Shown: piece after piece, positions 24,636 through 37,200 of the stretch
How positions within the stretch are numbered: the first letter of the stretch is position 1
Layout: each line of letters starts with the position of its first letter
Assembly: GCA_014706295.1 (NCBI GenBank)
Contig: JACSVZ010000014.1
Location: 73,979,935 to 74,043,934 of the forward strand
Length of the DNA stretch: 64,000 nucleotides
Source: Lycocorax pyrrhopterus obiensis
Taxonomy: Eukaryota > Chordata > Aves > Passeriformes > Paradisaeidae
Direction of reading: 5' to 3'
Translations under genes and position numbers: made by a program
The notes under the pieces: model-generated
Seen by the model: the letters and a program-made list of their open reading frames with translations, nothing else
Told to the model about the DNA's origin: nothing
Database searches by the model: none

Positions 24636-27600
24636 ATGTTTTCATGAAAAACAACATCTATGCAGAGAAGAGAGAGGCAGGTTCATGTCCTCACTGGGCA
24701 CAAGGGTCCAGAATGGGGTCAGCAAGGGTCTCTGTGGCCTCCTGGCTCGGAGGTGGCCTGGGGCCAGCCAGACCACATGCTGCTTCTTGCATAGTGCTGT
24801 TAGCAGGGCTGCAAGAGGGTTGGTGGTGCTGTTGAAGGGTGATGGGGAAACAGGAGCTGTGAAATGGTCACTGCTGGGGACGTGGAAGTTGAAGGGAAGA
24901 GGAGGTTGCACAGAAAGCCAGAGATGTGATGGGGAAAACTGGGTTTAATACAGTGAGTATAAGGTGAGTGAGGCAGATAGGGTTACAGGGAATAGATCTT
25001 CAGACTGCATTCCATTAGTTATTGGAGAAATTGCTGATTGATAACATTCGTACTAAAAGTTCACTAGCATGAATATATATATTGGCAGTTAGGCTTGGTT
25101 TTCAGCACAGAATTTACTCCCGGAGATGGTTCAGGAGCAAATTTGGAAACAGGGTTCAAGACAGACACAACACAGTAGTAAAAGACTTTTAAGACTGCTT
25201 TACAAAGTGACCATTTATTATGGTACTAAATTCCCACCTTTGCAACCAGATGGCTGGTGACAGGGCGTGCAACTGCTGCAAGGGCTGGCCGCATGGCCAC
25301 TGCAGGGGCTCTAGTTCATGGGCTCTGAGATTGTCTGCAGTCCCCATCCAAAATCTGTCACAGTCAGTGGAAAGTCTGCTGTGGTGTCTTGTGCTGACAG
25401 ACAAGCACCTTCAGTATGGGATGTTCACCAGTCTCAGGTGCATATCACCTGCCATAGCTCACCTGTTTATTTGGAAGGTGATGGAATATTTTTCACTTTC
25501 TGTAGGACTTTCTGAACCCTTAATTTCTGAAATTAAGTGTTGAGCAGGGACTTCCAAGGGAAGTCTCATGAAAGCCTGAAGAGAAGTTGTCCCAGGAAAG
25601 TCACTGCTTCCCCCAGAATGAATGTTTCTCTTCCTCTGCTCAGCTTCCAGCCTGAACATCAGTCTGACTGGGAAATGCAGCAACCAGTGTTCCAGCTGGA
25701 TGACTTCCATCAGGTCTGTGGGGCTCACCGGGCTGCATCCAGCTACAGAGTCCTTTGAGCAGATACTGTACCTTTGGGGGTACCTGCCCTCGAGGGCATC
25801 AAGAGCAGAGAAGGATGATCTGCATGCAGTACCTCTGTTCTGCTGCTAAAGACAGTCTAATATGGAGTATCTAAATGAGTCTCTGCTGAGAAATGAACCA
25901 AAGCCAAGTAGTTTCAGTGATGCTTAAGCAGTGCCCTGAGGCTGTGCCCTGAGGCTGTGGCAGAATCACTGTCTTGCACATTTTGTCCAGAAAACAACAG
26001 GCAGGACAGCCTTTCACTGTGAGCATGAGATACAGTGATCCACTATGCAACGACAGGCTACCCTCCAGTGCACTCCACAAGGCTGCAGGTCTTCTTCACC
26101 AGAAAAAGATGGAGATATGAGCGTATATTATTTTGTCTGAGAAAGAAAGACAGTCTGGACCTTATGTATGCAGAGGTCTGTCACTGCCAGGACCTCAGGG
26201 GTTGCAGGTGACCCAAGGGCTTGCACGTCCAGCTACAAATATGTGCATTGTCAGGAACAGGCCAGCAGAGGACAAAGTAATCTGGCAGTGATCTGGTAGA
26301 AGGCTATTCTGAGCTGGAGGGCAACTTTCATTTACTGCAGAAAATGTTTGTTTTTCTAAACAGGGGCATGAAGTTAATCCTTATAAGGAGAAATCTAAGT
26401 CCTGTGCTACTCTCTGCAGGATTTCTCCTACTTCATTAAACTCTGACATCTCCAAGGGCAAATCCACATTGTCATATGCCACTTGTGCTTGAATAAAATG
26501 TGCGTATCAGTGCTTAATACAAGCTTATTTTTCCTTCTTATTTTGCAAGTGTAATTGCATAGTAAATCGAACCACAGGCTTCTATTTACTTGTTAGCATT
26601 AAGAGTGTGTCAGGCCATTTGTAAACAAGGGTATTAGCACAGATCTGGAGCAGAGTCAGTCTCTGCCAGCTGGAGACATGGTCTCTGTCTCTCCATTTAC
26701 TGGGAGAGTAGAGTTTGAGGCAATGGGAAGGAGTGATGACTTCAGGCTGGTAAATACCCTCACTAGCAAACACAGCTGCAGGATATTCCTGTCTGGTTAT
26801 TTTACCTCCAATATTTTGGTCTTGTCTAACATTGCGTTTCCCACAAGTTTTCTGTCTCAAATGATGAAATTTCAAGTGCCTGCAGAACAAATTTTCCAGG
26901 AAGCCTTGGAGCATGGTTCCCTGCTGTGAGATGTGGGGAGGTGTGCACAGGCAACCTGAGACATGTGGCAACCACACCCTTTGGTGGGAAATGGACTGTT
27001 CCTGCTGGGTGCCCATGGAAGAGATTTCTGCTTCACACTGGCTTAACCTTGGCCCAAAATGCTCCAGATGCTGGGTCATGCTCTAAGTGTGTCTGCCACA
27101 CCAAGCAGCCCCCTCTGTCAAATTTCTTCTCTTCAAGAAGGTGCTTATAGATAGTGCTTTCAACTTCTTGGACAACTCAGGCAGCCCATGCAGCCTGGGA
27201 CCACAAGGTTTCCAGCCCTTTACACACTGTGTGGCTCCTCCCTGCTTGCCTTCCCCTGATCCCTGTCTGGCCTGGGTGGGAGGGGCGGGATGGGACCCAT
27301 CGAGGTGACACAGAGGCAGTGCAACCTGTCTGCTTCCGTGGCACTGCCCATTGCTCTGTCCTCCCGCAGCAGTACATGAGGTGTCTGCATGAAGACCACA
27401 GAAGACCTCTTCACCCGATTCTCCCCTCTTCCCCTTGCTGTGTGCCCTGTGTTGGGAGAGAGTCTGTGCTGCCAGCCCCAGGGTCACTCTGTCTGTGTCT
27501 CAGCTTTGTTTCTCACTCTTGGGTGAGAAACACCAAGCTCTTTCACTGCCTCTCTTCCAGGGGTTCACAACTGTTCACATTGCTCTCACTTTGGGAAGAA

Positions 27601-29408
27601 CATCAGCAGAGATTTTACCCTGTCCTGTCACAAATCTGGGACAAATATCATCAATCAATCTGCAGGAATGAATCCCCAGAGGTCTCACTCCTGCTAGGTG
27701 TAGGTCTACCTTTTGTAGTCCAGATGATCTTCCTGTGGTGCATGAGAATTTCCAGTTAAATCCAGCCCAGCCAGTTTTCCAGCTCACCCTATAGTTGCTT
27801 CTGCAGCAAGGTGAACCCTTCTTCTCTTTCCTGAACCCTACATCAGCCCTCACTTTGGCCCTGGGCCCTGGCTAGGCCAGGAGCTGCGGCTGTGAGAGGA
27901 CGGACCCTGACCAGCCCTCTCACCCTTGGTGGATGCCACAGCCTCTGCCAAGAGCTGGCAGTAATGAGAGGGGTGGTGATGTAGGGGCTGCAAGTTGGGG
28001 GTCCTCCAGAACATCAAGACCAGATCAGGCAGCACCCGGGGAGTGAAGCACACTCTGCTCAGGCTGGTGATGTAAGCCACATGCCCCAATCCATGCAACT
28101 CCAGAACCTGCTCCCAGCGCTGTGCTTCTTCTTGGCGGTCTTTGCAGTGCTTGTGTATGGGAAGAAGATCCTAGCAGAGGCTGCTCCTCTTGCACCAAGG
28201 ATGGGTAGTCCAGGAGAGTGATGCTGGGAGCTCAGGAAGGCAAAGTGAGCTCTCAGGTTCTCCTCTCTTCTGATACCATTCTTGTGGATGTTCAGGACTG
28301 ATGACCCCCAGGGGCTATGTGGTCTGCAGCTCCAGGTGGAATAACAACTCAGACAGAGACAACTGGACAAATCCACTTGCCCCTGGTGTGTCACAGCCCA
28401 TGGTATGTGGGGCCTGACCCCTGAAGCACCCTGAAGAGCTTGGCCACTGCTCCTCATGGCATTTGTGAAGCCATGGTTGTTCTGAATGGCCTTCAGGGGC
28501 AGCTGGCTGGGGACAGGGCCAGGCCCCAGGTGTCTTGTGCACAGCTGGCAGTAAGGAAGGGTAACGCAGAGTGTGCAGCCAGCACAGGGCAAAACCACCA
28601 AGAGCAGCCCAAGCTGAGCTGTGTGACATGCAAGTGTGACAGCTGGTGCACCGCCAGTGCTGACAGCTGTTAGGACAGACACAACAACATCAGCCACGAG
28701 GCCACCACACAGCCCACTGCCTCTTCCTTCACTTTTCCCTTCTGGAGGACAAACGGAAAAGGAATTATGTCGCTAACAGTGTCCAGTTAGCCTCAGCCTG
28801 GCCTCATTCCTCCTGCCTTAAGCTGTTCAGATGCCTTCTAGAACTCCTGCCTGTCACTGCAGAACTGTGGGAGGGACAGCCCGTGGTGGCATGTCTAGAC
28901 ACCACTATTTAGGCACAGTCTCTGGCCCTTGTTGCCAAAGATCTCTGGGTTCACAGTGTCTATGCTGATTATGAACAAGAAAAGCTGGCATGCAACTGTG
29001 TTTACTGGGCAGAGAGAAGCCTTCTGAGGTGGCAATGCATCCATGTGAGAGCTGCTCTGTGAAGTGTCCACTTGTGTTTGCCTTGGGGTAGTTGGTGTCT
29101 GTTATAGACACTGGAGAAGCACATCCCTGGGGGCCCTGCAGGAGCAGAACACCATGTCTCCTGTGAAAGGACATATTCAGCCTAGGCAAAGCAGGCTCAG
29201 GGCAGCATATCGCTGGGGAGGCAAAGCTCTCTGCCCTTCACCAGGGCAATGGAAAGCCAGCCTGTGATGGCTGCTGCTCTGGCAGGAGGTATTGGGGGCA
29301 CAGGGCTGCCACCACTCCTGGGCTGATGGGAAGCAGGGTGGTGAAGACCTCTGCCAGTACAAGAACGTCATGGTCATGATGATGTATGTGGAGCTATTTT
29401 TAAACATT
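24636..29408. other. Intergenic, no gene recognised
   Basis: No exon with splice sites and homology is visible. A 42-codon plus-strand frame at 28093-28221 begins with a hydrophobic segment (LLPALCFFLAVFAVLVYG) and then stops; it may be a decayed fragment of a membrane-protein gene, but I cannot assign it. The rest appears to be unique non-coding DNA. Confidence 0.55.
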
Positions 29409-29519
29409 GCAATTTTAGCTAATTCCACTGCAAATAAGTAGTAGAGAACTAGCTCAACATCCTGTTGAGCATCCAGTTGAGCTGCTACTTATTTTAGCAA
29501 TAGAATTAGCAAAAATTGA
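29409..29519. repeat. Imperfect 111-bp palindrome (hairpin or MITE-like)
   Basis: The left arm (29409-29458, starting GCAATTTTAGCTAATTCCAC and ending AGCTCAAC) pairs with the right arm (29476-29519, starting GTTGAGCTGCTACTTATTTT). Reverse-complemented, the right arm reads CAATTTTTGCTAATTCTATT and continues in register with a few mismatches and one insertion of about 7 nt. The 17-nt loop holds a further GTTGAGC that can pair with the GCTCAAC of the left arm. The arms are too long and too similar to be random. It could be a short inverted-repeat transposon relic or a transcribed hairpin. Confidence 0.8.
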
Positions 29520-29635
29520 TGATCTCTTCAAGGTGGCCAAGCCTGTCCAGGTATTGCACGCAATAGGAGCAGGGTGGTCCAGAAGAGCACAAGTGGCAGA
29601 GTTTCATATGGCAGTGCTGCAGCAAAGTGAGGGGA

Positions 29636-29697
29636 GGAGTTTTCTCTCCTCGATGCTCTTAAGGGTCTTTTTCAACCTAAATGATTCTATCATTCTA
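29636..29697 (+). mobile_element. CR1 LINE 3'-terminal fragment
   Basis: CTCTTAAGGGTCTTTTTCAA followed by CCTAAATGATTCTATCATTC has the form of the last bases of CR1, including the ATTCTATNATTCT tail. Only the extreme 3' end is recognisable. Confidence 0.7.
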
Positions 29698-30290
29698 GGA
29701 GAAGATGGAGGAAGCAAATAGTAGGTCTGTTTAGGTGAATTTCCCACACACAGTAGATAAGAAATGTCTCTGAAAACCTCTTAGGCTGTTCCTGTGGTGG
29801 AGAGAGACAGACTGGTTGCTTGTCAGTGGGCAGACAGGCTTCACTATGTGCTCAGATTATGTTTAGGGAACGATCTAAATTCTCTTGGCCACTGAACCTT
29901 GCTTCCTTCCCTGGGAGGCCAAAGCCTAGGCTAAAGGGTTGCCCGTTCAGACCAGGCTGAAACACTCTCGTCACTGACCTTATGAAGCCAACACACAGCT
30001 GGGCTGGGGAGAAGTAGGAGGTGGGAGGAAGACAAGATGCTGCTCAATGTATGTGGGAATTTGATGGTTTGAACAGGCAGTTGTCTAATGTCCACAGAAC
30101 GTACAGGAAGCAGCAGTTCACAGTGTCCTCAAGCATGTACAGCTTTCTGTGGGGAAAGGTAGATGTGTCACCTGGAGGAGTCCCCGAGCCCAAAAATGTG
30201 AAGGTATCATGGCAAAAATGGTCAAAGTAGTGCTCTGAAACAAACTTACTGTGAAAAAAAGTTTTCTTAGGACTCCACCAGTGATTGTCA

Positions 30291-30357
30291 GGAGTTGGAC
30301 TTTGATGAGCCTTGTGGGTCCCTTCCAAGTTAGGATATTCTATGATTCTGTGATTGT
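30291..30357 (+). mobile_element. CR1 LINE 3'-terminal fragment
   Basis: AGTTGGACTTTGATGAGCCT, then TGTGGGTCCCTTCCAAGTTA, then GGATATTCTATGATTCTGTG: the diagnostic CR1 3' end with its tandem ATTCTRTG tail. Severely 5'-truncated. Confidence 0.9.
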
Positions 30358-33300
30358 TACATCATTGAGAAATTACTACTTTTAATCAAAGCTTTTTCTA
30401 AAACAAGCAGACAAGCAAACAGAAACCCCAAAAGGCAAACCATAGTCTGAGTCATATACATGATGTGGAAAATTTCAGCCCAAACTCTTACAATCGGGTG
30501 AAGGTGGCAGCAACTGAAGATCTTGTGGGAAGCGATGGCCATGCAGTTGGGCAGTGAACCTTGAGTCACCTATAATTAGGCCAGGGAACGAGTGTACCGG
30601 AAACTATACAAACAAGTTATTAATAGCTGCTTCGTTTTCACCACTCTCCATCTGGCAGTTTGGTCTGGACCGTCCTCGGAGTTATGCTGGGGATGCTCTG
30701 GCACAATGGCTGGCCTCGCTTTGACCCACTTGCCCTGGGAAGAGATCTGGGCTTTGCCTGGTAGTAGGGGGCTTCATTTGTGCAGGAGATTTAGAGGTAC
30801 CTGCTGACCCATATCGCAGTGGGCAGAGCTCAGCTTCCTTGGCTGTGAAAGGCAGTAGAGACCTTCGGTACTGGCAGGTGCCCTCAGTGTTAGCACATAG
30901 TACTCAGGGAAAATGGCTCATTCCTTTTTGTAGCAGTGTGTCTGTCACCGTGTTACTGAAGGGTCTGGGAGATGTGGGCTTAAGTGGAAGTCCTGGAAAA
31001 AGGGCTGTTAGGACAAATCCTGGGGGTTTAGGTTCAGATAGCCACTGCAGAGTATTGGAGCACTGTCTCTTCCATGACTATCATTTTCTAGAAAAAACTA
31101 CAAATCTGCCTAGTCTTTGTCCCGCTTAGTTAGAATTCACTGGGTTTGGCTACCGTTTCAATATTTTACTGAAAAGAAAGCAAATTTCCTGGTCCGGTTG
31201 ACAAAAGGAAGCTACTTTCAGAGATGCGTGTTACATGGGCAGATCTTTTAAAATAAAGCATTTAAGAATTGGCTTGAAATCATGCCATGCGTGGTGTCAG
31301 CTTTCTCTCCATGGGGAGTTCACACAGTGCAGCCTCATGTTTAGCATACTGTCTGTTGAATCACCCTATAGCTTCCAGGATGTTTTCTACGGTATTTAGA
31401 TTTATTTCAATGTTTACAATGTATTTGTTGTTCATTAAACATATTTACCCAGGCTAACCCAACATGAAAGAAATTATCTTGTTTACAGTGGAACTCTGAC
31501 AAAAATCATGCAGGAAAGATAGACAAACATGCATAAACTTGGATTGCTGAGTGGAACATTGATTTGCTTCCACTTCCAATTTTTCTCATTAGAACTTATT
31601 TTATTTGAACATAACTCAGTACCCCGTGTAAATGTGAAGTTGTTAATCTTATTACTATACAGAAAACAAATTAATTATTATGCATGATATTGGAAATGGG
31701 TTGTTAGGTTGGCATTGGGAAAATTAGAAAAATACACTCATTACTTCAAATGATATCTGATATACATGTACAACTCTGTTTTTAAAATCATTTGCAATAT
31801 TCAGATAGCAAATACAGCAAGTAGAAAAGTCCTTTTTTTTTTCTGTGTGGTTTTAAAACTTCAGGCCTCCATCCTGAACATTGGATTAAAGACTGCAGTA
31901 CACAGTTAGATTTTATGTTTTAAAACGCTGGTATTGAACCAGAGAAAATGAAGTTGTTAGATTGAATTTCATCCAGCAGCAAGGCAGGATTCACTGTGTT
32001 CATATAATTAATTAGTATGAGAGCCGGGTGGCTTACCTGTACAGGACAAGGATCTGCATTTCAGGTCTGCCATCTCACCATGACTGCTTCTTAAGATTGC
32101 TTGGATGGGTGGAGAAAGCCTGCTAGTAGTATTCTTCTGGAAAAAAACCAACCCACAATATTCGGAGCAGGAGAAGGAGTATGTTTGTAAGGTGTCTTTA
32201 TTGGTGAAGCTTGCATGGCTGCCAGAGTGCCGGGAAGCCAGGTTGTGGCTGAGACCTCTAGTTCCTGTGGCACTGATGACCTTTATTAGTCAGTGTGGAT
32301 TTGAGGAAGGTTGGGAGGAAAGGGGGCCCAAGCTGTCCCACTGGTATTCCGCCTCTCTGGGGCACTTAATATCCTCAGTGTTGAGGCAATGATAGTGCAC
32401 AAGGTGGGTCTACTCCCCTCACCTTGATACCGGCAGTGCCAGTCTGGGGGCTGATGCAGGGGACAGGCACACACAGGCTGGGCTCGCTCTCTCATCTAGG
32501 ATGCCTGTGTTCCTTCCTGAAGTCCCTAGTCATAGCAGTCACCAAAACTCCTGCCATGCCTAAGTGTCACTCCTGCAGATAAGGCAGTAGAAAGAACCCT
32601 CAGCAGTCAGAACTGTCGAGTCACCGGTCACAGGATCTCAGTGTAGTTAGCAAAAGTCAGTTTTTCCTTGTAACATGGAGCCCCCTTACTTGCTGTGAGC
32701 TTTGCGTGCCCAGAAGCTGCCACTTGAATCTTTTCCCCTGCAGTGCTGCCAATGTGAAATGCCTTGCTCTCTCTACAGAGAGCTGGCAGCCTGAGGAGCC
32801 TCACAGGAACCAAAGTGGCAGGGCTTTTAGCAAAAGTGTGTCAAAATTTGAGACAAAAGGGTGAAGTAACAGCAATGGAGGGTTTCTGATCTTTGCCTTG
32901 CTCATCATCCAGTTCATCCTGGAATCTTTTTACCCGATCATATAGACCTGGCAGATCTTAGCACACACATAACCCTGCCCACTACCCCAAATGCCCACCA
33001 ACGCCTTCTTCCATGCTAGAGCCTATTTTTCCAGACTGAATCCATTTTTCTTCTTGTAATTTCACTCACTGTCCATCCGGTACAACCATACTTCCTTTCT
33101 CAGGCTGAGACACACCTACTTTTGAAGAGTGCCACTGTGGCAGCTTGCCTGTTGTCCTCTCTGCTGGACCAGACAGTGAGACAGAGAGATGGGAAAGCAC
33201 CCACTAATCACCCATGCCAAGCTGCTCTGCACAGACCCAGCTGGGCTCACAGCCCTCCTGGCCAGACCAGAACATCTTCCTTCACCACAGTGACAAGTTC

Positions 33301-33920
33301 CACCTGTCCTGTGGTGTGGGTGCAGTTGGACTGTGGGTCCTCTATGGGATTTCTTTGGGAACTCCTAGAGGCAGGGAGGGAAAGAGAGAAAGGCAGCCCT
33401 ATCAAAAAGCAAGATCTTTGTCACACTTGGAGTTTCCGGAGGGGGTTCTTCCAGCTGGGCACCTGGCATTGTCCTTCAGGAAACAAGTGTTTAGTGACAT
33501 CCCATGTGCCTTGCTGCAAAACTTTTGAAAAACTCCCCCAAATTGGTCGCAATACTCAAAATAATGCATACCGTTCAGGGCAAGAAGTAGAGACAAAACT
33601 AAAATAGCAGCACTGAAGAGTGAAGTAAATATCAGAGCAGAGCTGTACAAGCCGTGAGGAAATTCCCCTAAAGAATGTTTTGTTCCGCTTTAGTGACACT
33701 AAATACGAGGGTTTATCTTCACAGTCTCTCCTATGTCATGAGGCCGCCATGAGCCATGCAGAGAGGAACACACCTGGGCATTTTTTGGACACTCTTTCAT
33801 CCGTGGAGCCACAGTTCAAACAAATCTCTGAGACCGAGAAAGAGAGGTGGTGGAATTGAGTCTTTTCTTCCAGTTTGAGCAGCTGAGTGGGCAATGATAC
33901 AGCACTCTCCAGGGAGCATC
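30358..33920. other. Intergenic, no gene recognised
   Basis: AT-rich in 31150-32050 and moderate GC afterwards. No exon, RNA gene or named repeat can be supported. The open frames are short and overlap on both strands. Confidence 0.6.
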
Positions 33921-34222
33921 GTGGAATCAAAAAACAGATTTGGTTGGGAGTGACCTTGAGAACCATCCAGTTCCACACCCTGCCACGGGCAGGGACACCT
34001 TCCATTACACCAGGTTGCTCCAAGCCCCGTCCAACAAGGCCTTGAAAACTTCAAGGGATAGGGCGGCTACAGCTTCTCTGGGCACCCTGTGCCAGGGCCT
34101 CCCCATCCTCCCAGAGAACAATTTCTTCCTAATATCCCATCTACCCTTCCCTCTGGCAGTGGGAAGCCATTCCCCCTTGTCCTGTTATATCACACCCTTG
34201 TCTAAAGTGCCTCTCCAGATCT
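33921..34222 (-). mobile_element. CR1 LINE fragment, about 300 bp (inverted)
   Basis: The plus strand reads as a reverse-complemented CR1 3' part: TGGTTGGGAGTGACCTTGAG, 'CCATCCAGTTCCACACCCTG', CACGGGCAGGGACACCTTCC, 'CAGCTTCTCTGGGCACCCTG', AATTTCTTCCTAATATCCCA, CCATTCCCCCTTGTCCTG. It is well preserved and lies in the ZCCHC7-PAX5 intergenic region. Confidence 0.95.
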
Positions 34223-37200
34223 GCTCAGCATTCTTTCCTGCAGAACATACCATGAAACAAATGGCTTTTCATGGTAGTTATAGCTATATATTGAGCAAAC
34301 AGGGTAAGTGTTATCAAACCACTCCTTTTTAATTTTCTTCTTATTGATTTCAAAATTTGCCTAAAAAAAGGTTTCAATTACAAGACAACATTTTTATATT
34401 TTGGACGTGGTAATTTTCATAGAGCTATATAATTGGAGGTAAGCAGAATCTGGAGTTAATGAAATAGATTTCTGCATTGTTCTTAAAGTACCCAGCTAAT
34501 GACCATTTGTGTGATGAGAAACAATCTTTGTCATCTGCTCCAAACACAGCCGCCACCCCTGCAGAATCAGAGTGAATGCAAATAAAGAAAGAGAAATTAC
34601 ACCAAAAATACCTAAGGAGAGGAGAAAAACAATCTCGTGTGGTAATTATTCTCAAAGGAATGCAAGAACCGAAAGCACCCTGACCTGTTGCTGTATGTAG
34701 CAGGACCAATAAGAGTGACTCACACCCTGCACACCCTACATCTAGCATTGTCTTGCGGGGCCTTTGTGGGATGAATTCCATGGAGAAATTCAATGTGTAA
34801 TTCCATGCACACGTTGTTCCCATGCTCGCATGTGTGGTGTGGTGCGGGGGAACAACTGCTTTGTGTACCACAGGAGGGGTGGAGCTCCCAGTTTTGCAAG
34901 CAACGAAGGTGAAGGGATGAGAGATGCCAGGACAGAGCAGGATTTGGGCCCTCTGGAAGCTGTTGCTGCCACTTTGGACATTCTTCAAGGCCCAGGGGAT
35001 TCAAATAGTACCCAGAAGCATTTCCAGGGGAAGAAAGTGCTTTGTTTTATTGCATGGCAATGTGTGAGAGAGGCTAATAGCTTTGGAACCGGTACGAGAA
35101 ATGCCATAGAAGCAAAAAGGGGGAGTTAATACTTGCCGTGAAAAGGCAAGAAAGCTTCCCCACCTCTTAAAGTAAAATCACTGATAAAGTACTAATAACA
35201 AATGCCTCTTTTCCTTTTCTATTTTTCTTTATCATTGGGTAACAGATATTTTTCTGAGCCTGGTGGTAGGCAGAGCAGTGCCCTGCCAAGCAGTGCTGTG
35301 CAACAGAACAGCCTGACAGGGAAGCAGCAGATTTCAACAGGGGTGGGAGACGACCAGCAAGGAGGAGGGGTCTGGCCTACACTGTGAGTTTCCTGGCAGA
35401 ATGCAAAACAGAAGAAATGGTCCCCAGAAACCTGCTGGTGCTGAGCAGAGGTGGTGTTGCAGTGGAAAAGGTTGCCAGGCTGGCACTGACCAGACATTGT
35501 GGAGTCTCCCCAATGATGACGCAATTCACAGGGCCTGCCCCGCTGTCATGATTTGGTCATTTCCCCTTTGTCAGAGACCATTCTAGCTGGGTCTGAGGAT
35601 GATGTGGTGATGGAAAGCCTGAGCATCACAACCAGAATACGTGACCTCTGTGCATGCCCAGCCGTCATCTGCTCCTTCCTGGCATCTGAGTGAGCCCGGC
35701 TGCAGGTGCTGCGTGGGAAATCCCCTGGCTGCCCCTGTGAGCTGCTCTGACACAGCCCTGCACAACATGTCGCTGATGTCAGACATCCCTTCCCAGGCAT
35801 CCCTGCCCCACCTTTCTGGTCCTGGTCCCCAGCCACATGGTCCCATACTGTTCCTTCCAGCCACATGCCCCTTCCAGCAGGATCTGTGCTTATGGGCCAG
35901 TTCAGGGAGCTATTGCACAGGACAGCCTCCTGTCTAAAGGACATTCAATTGTCCGCAATAGTGAAATGAACACCCTGGTTGCTTCTGGTCCACGTTATGA
36001 AAATCTAGCAAAATGCTATTAGGAAGTCTTTGCTGCCCCAGTTCCTTATCACAAAACCCATTTTAGTGATTAATCCAGCACCCCAGGGTGTGCATCCCCC
36101 CATGCAGCCCAAACTGTCCCCAGACCGTGTGTCTAATGGGGCTTTTACCCAGGGCTATTGTGAATGTGAAACTTCCTGGGCTGTAGCAGTGTGCCCTGGG
36201 GGTTGAAAATGTAAAAACATTTCCATCCCTCATTCATGTACTTCTTCTTTGAATATCTGCTGTGGACATCTAGCAGTTGATGCACAAAGGCCCTGGTGAC
36301 TAGCATGATCAAATGCATATTTACATGTCCTTGCATCTACAGGCATGGGTCCTAAAACCATGGATGGAAACCTTTCTTCAAGCCACTGAAAGGTGATGGT
36401 TAGAACACCTATCTAAAGCAGCTGATATGAGGTTTGAGGTAAATACTCAAGTGGAAATTTGAAATCTCTTTGGAAGCAAAATATGTTAGGATGAAAAATC
36501 CTTTGGCACCTGGAATTTACAGTGGCATCTAGTTGTGTGTGTGGCAGCATGTCAACAAAGAGAGGTGCTTACTTAACAATCAACCTCTGGTTAACTAAGG
36601 AGGGTCAGGAGAATATTGTACTGTGATTCTGTAGGCATTAAACACTCGATCTGGAAAGATTCTGGACCAGGTTGGACTCTGATGCTACCCAGTTTCTGAT
36701 CTTCTCCATTTATTTGATTAGAGTAAATTACATCTTTGGAGGCTGTAACCCACCAGCCTTTTTTCTACAATCAGTAGAGGGGTATTAGTTTAATAACAGG
36801 AAACCTAATCTAGGAAAGTTAACAGCTAATACACTGACTATGTCTGCTTTTGAGCCCCGAGAAAGCCTTAGATTCTTTAACATCCTGTCTTCTGCTTGCG
36901 CTTTCTGAACACTTTTATGTCTAGCAATGGGCTCACTTAATACACTGTATTTTCTTCTTGATGAGCAATTTTTTGGAAGCAGTCTATTCAATGATTTAAA
37001 TTCCTGTCTTCCAATCTACCTTTTCTCCCAGAAATTCTCAAAAGCAAAGGAATCAATTTGACCTTTTTCAGCATTTTAATAGCAGCAAACACAAAAGTTA
37101 CAGCACAGGATGAACTTGAGGTGAAATTTCTGTTCTTAAATTTCTCAAGAGAGACTGGAAAAGCAAGCATTTTGTAGTGGAGTCGACTATTTCCAGCTAG

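Noticed and set aside
23969..24835. 288-codon frame with long poly-leucine, and companion poly-SF and poly-R frames
   Set aside because: Products of the CTTCTC hexanucleotide array inside the solo LTR, not genes.
28059..28697. 212-codon minus-strand frame
   Set aside because: No recognisable domain, several competing frames on both strands, and codon content looks non-coding.
34425..34988. 187-codon minus-strand frame
   Set aside because: No similarity recognised, no splice or promoter context, overlapped by other frames on both strands.
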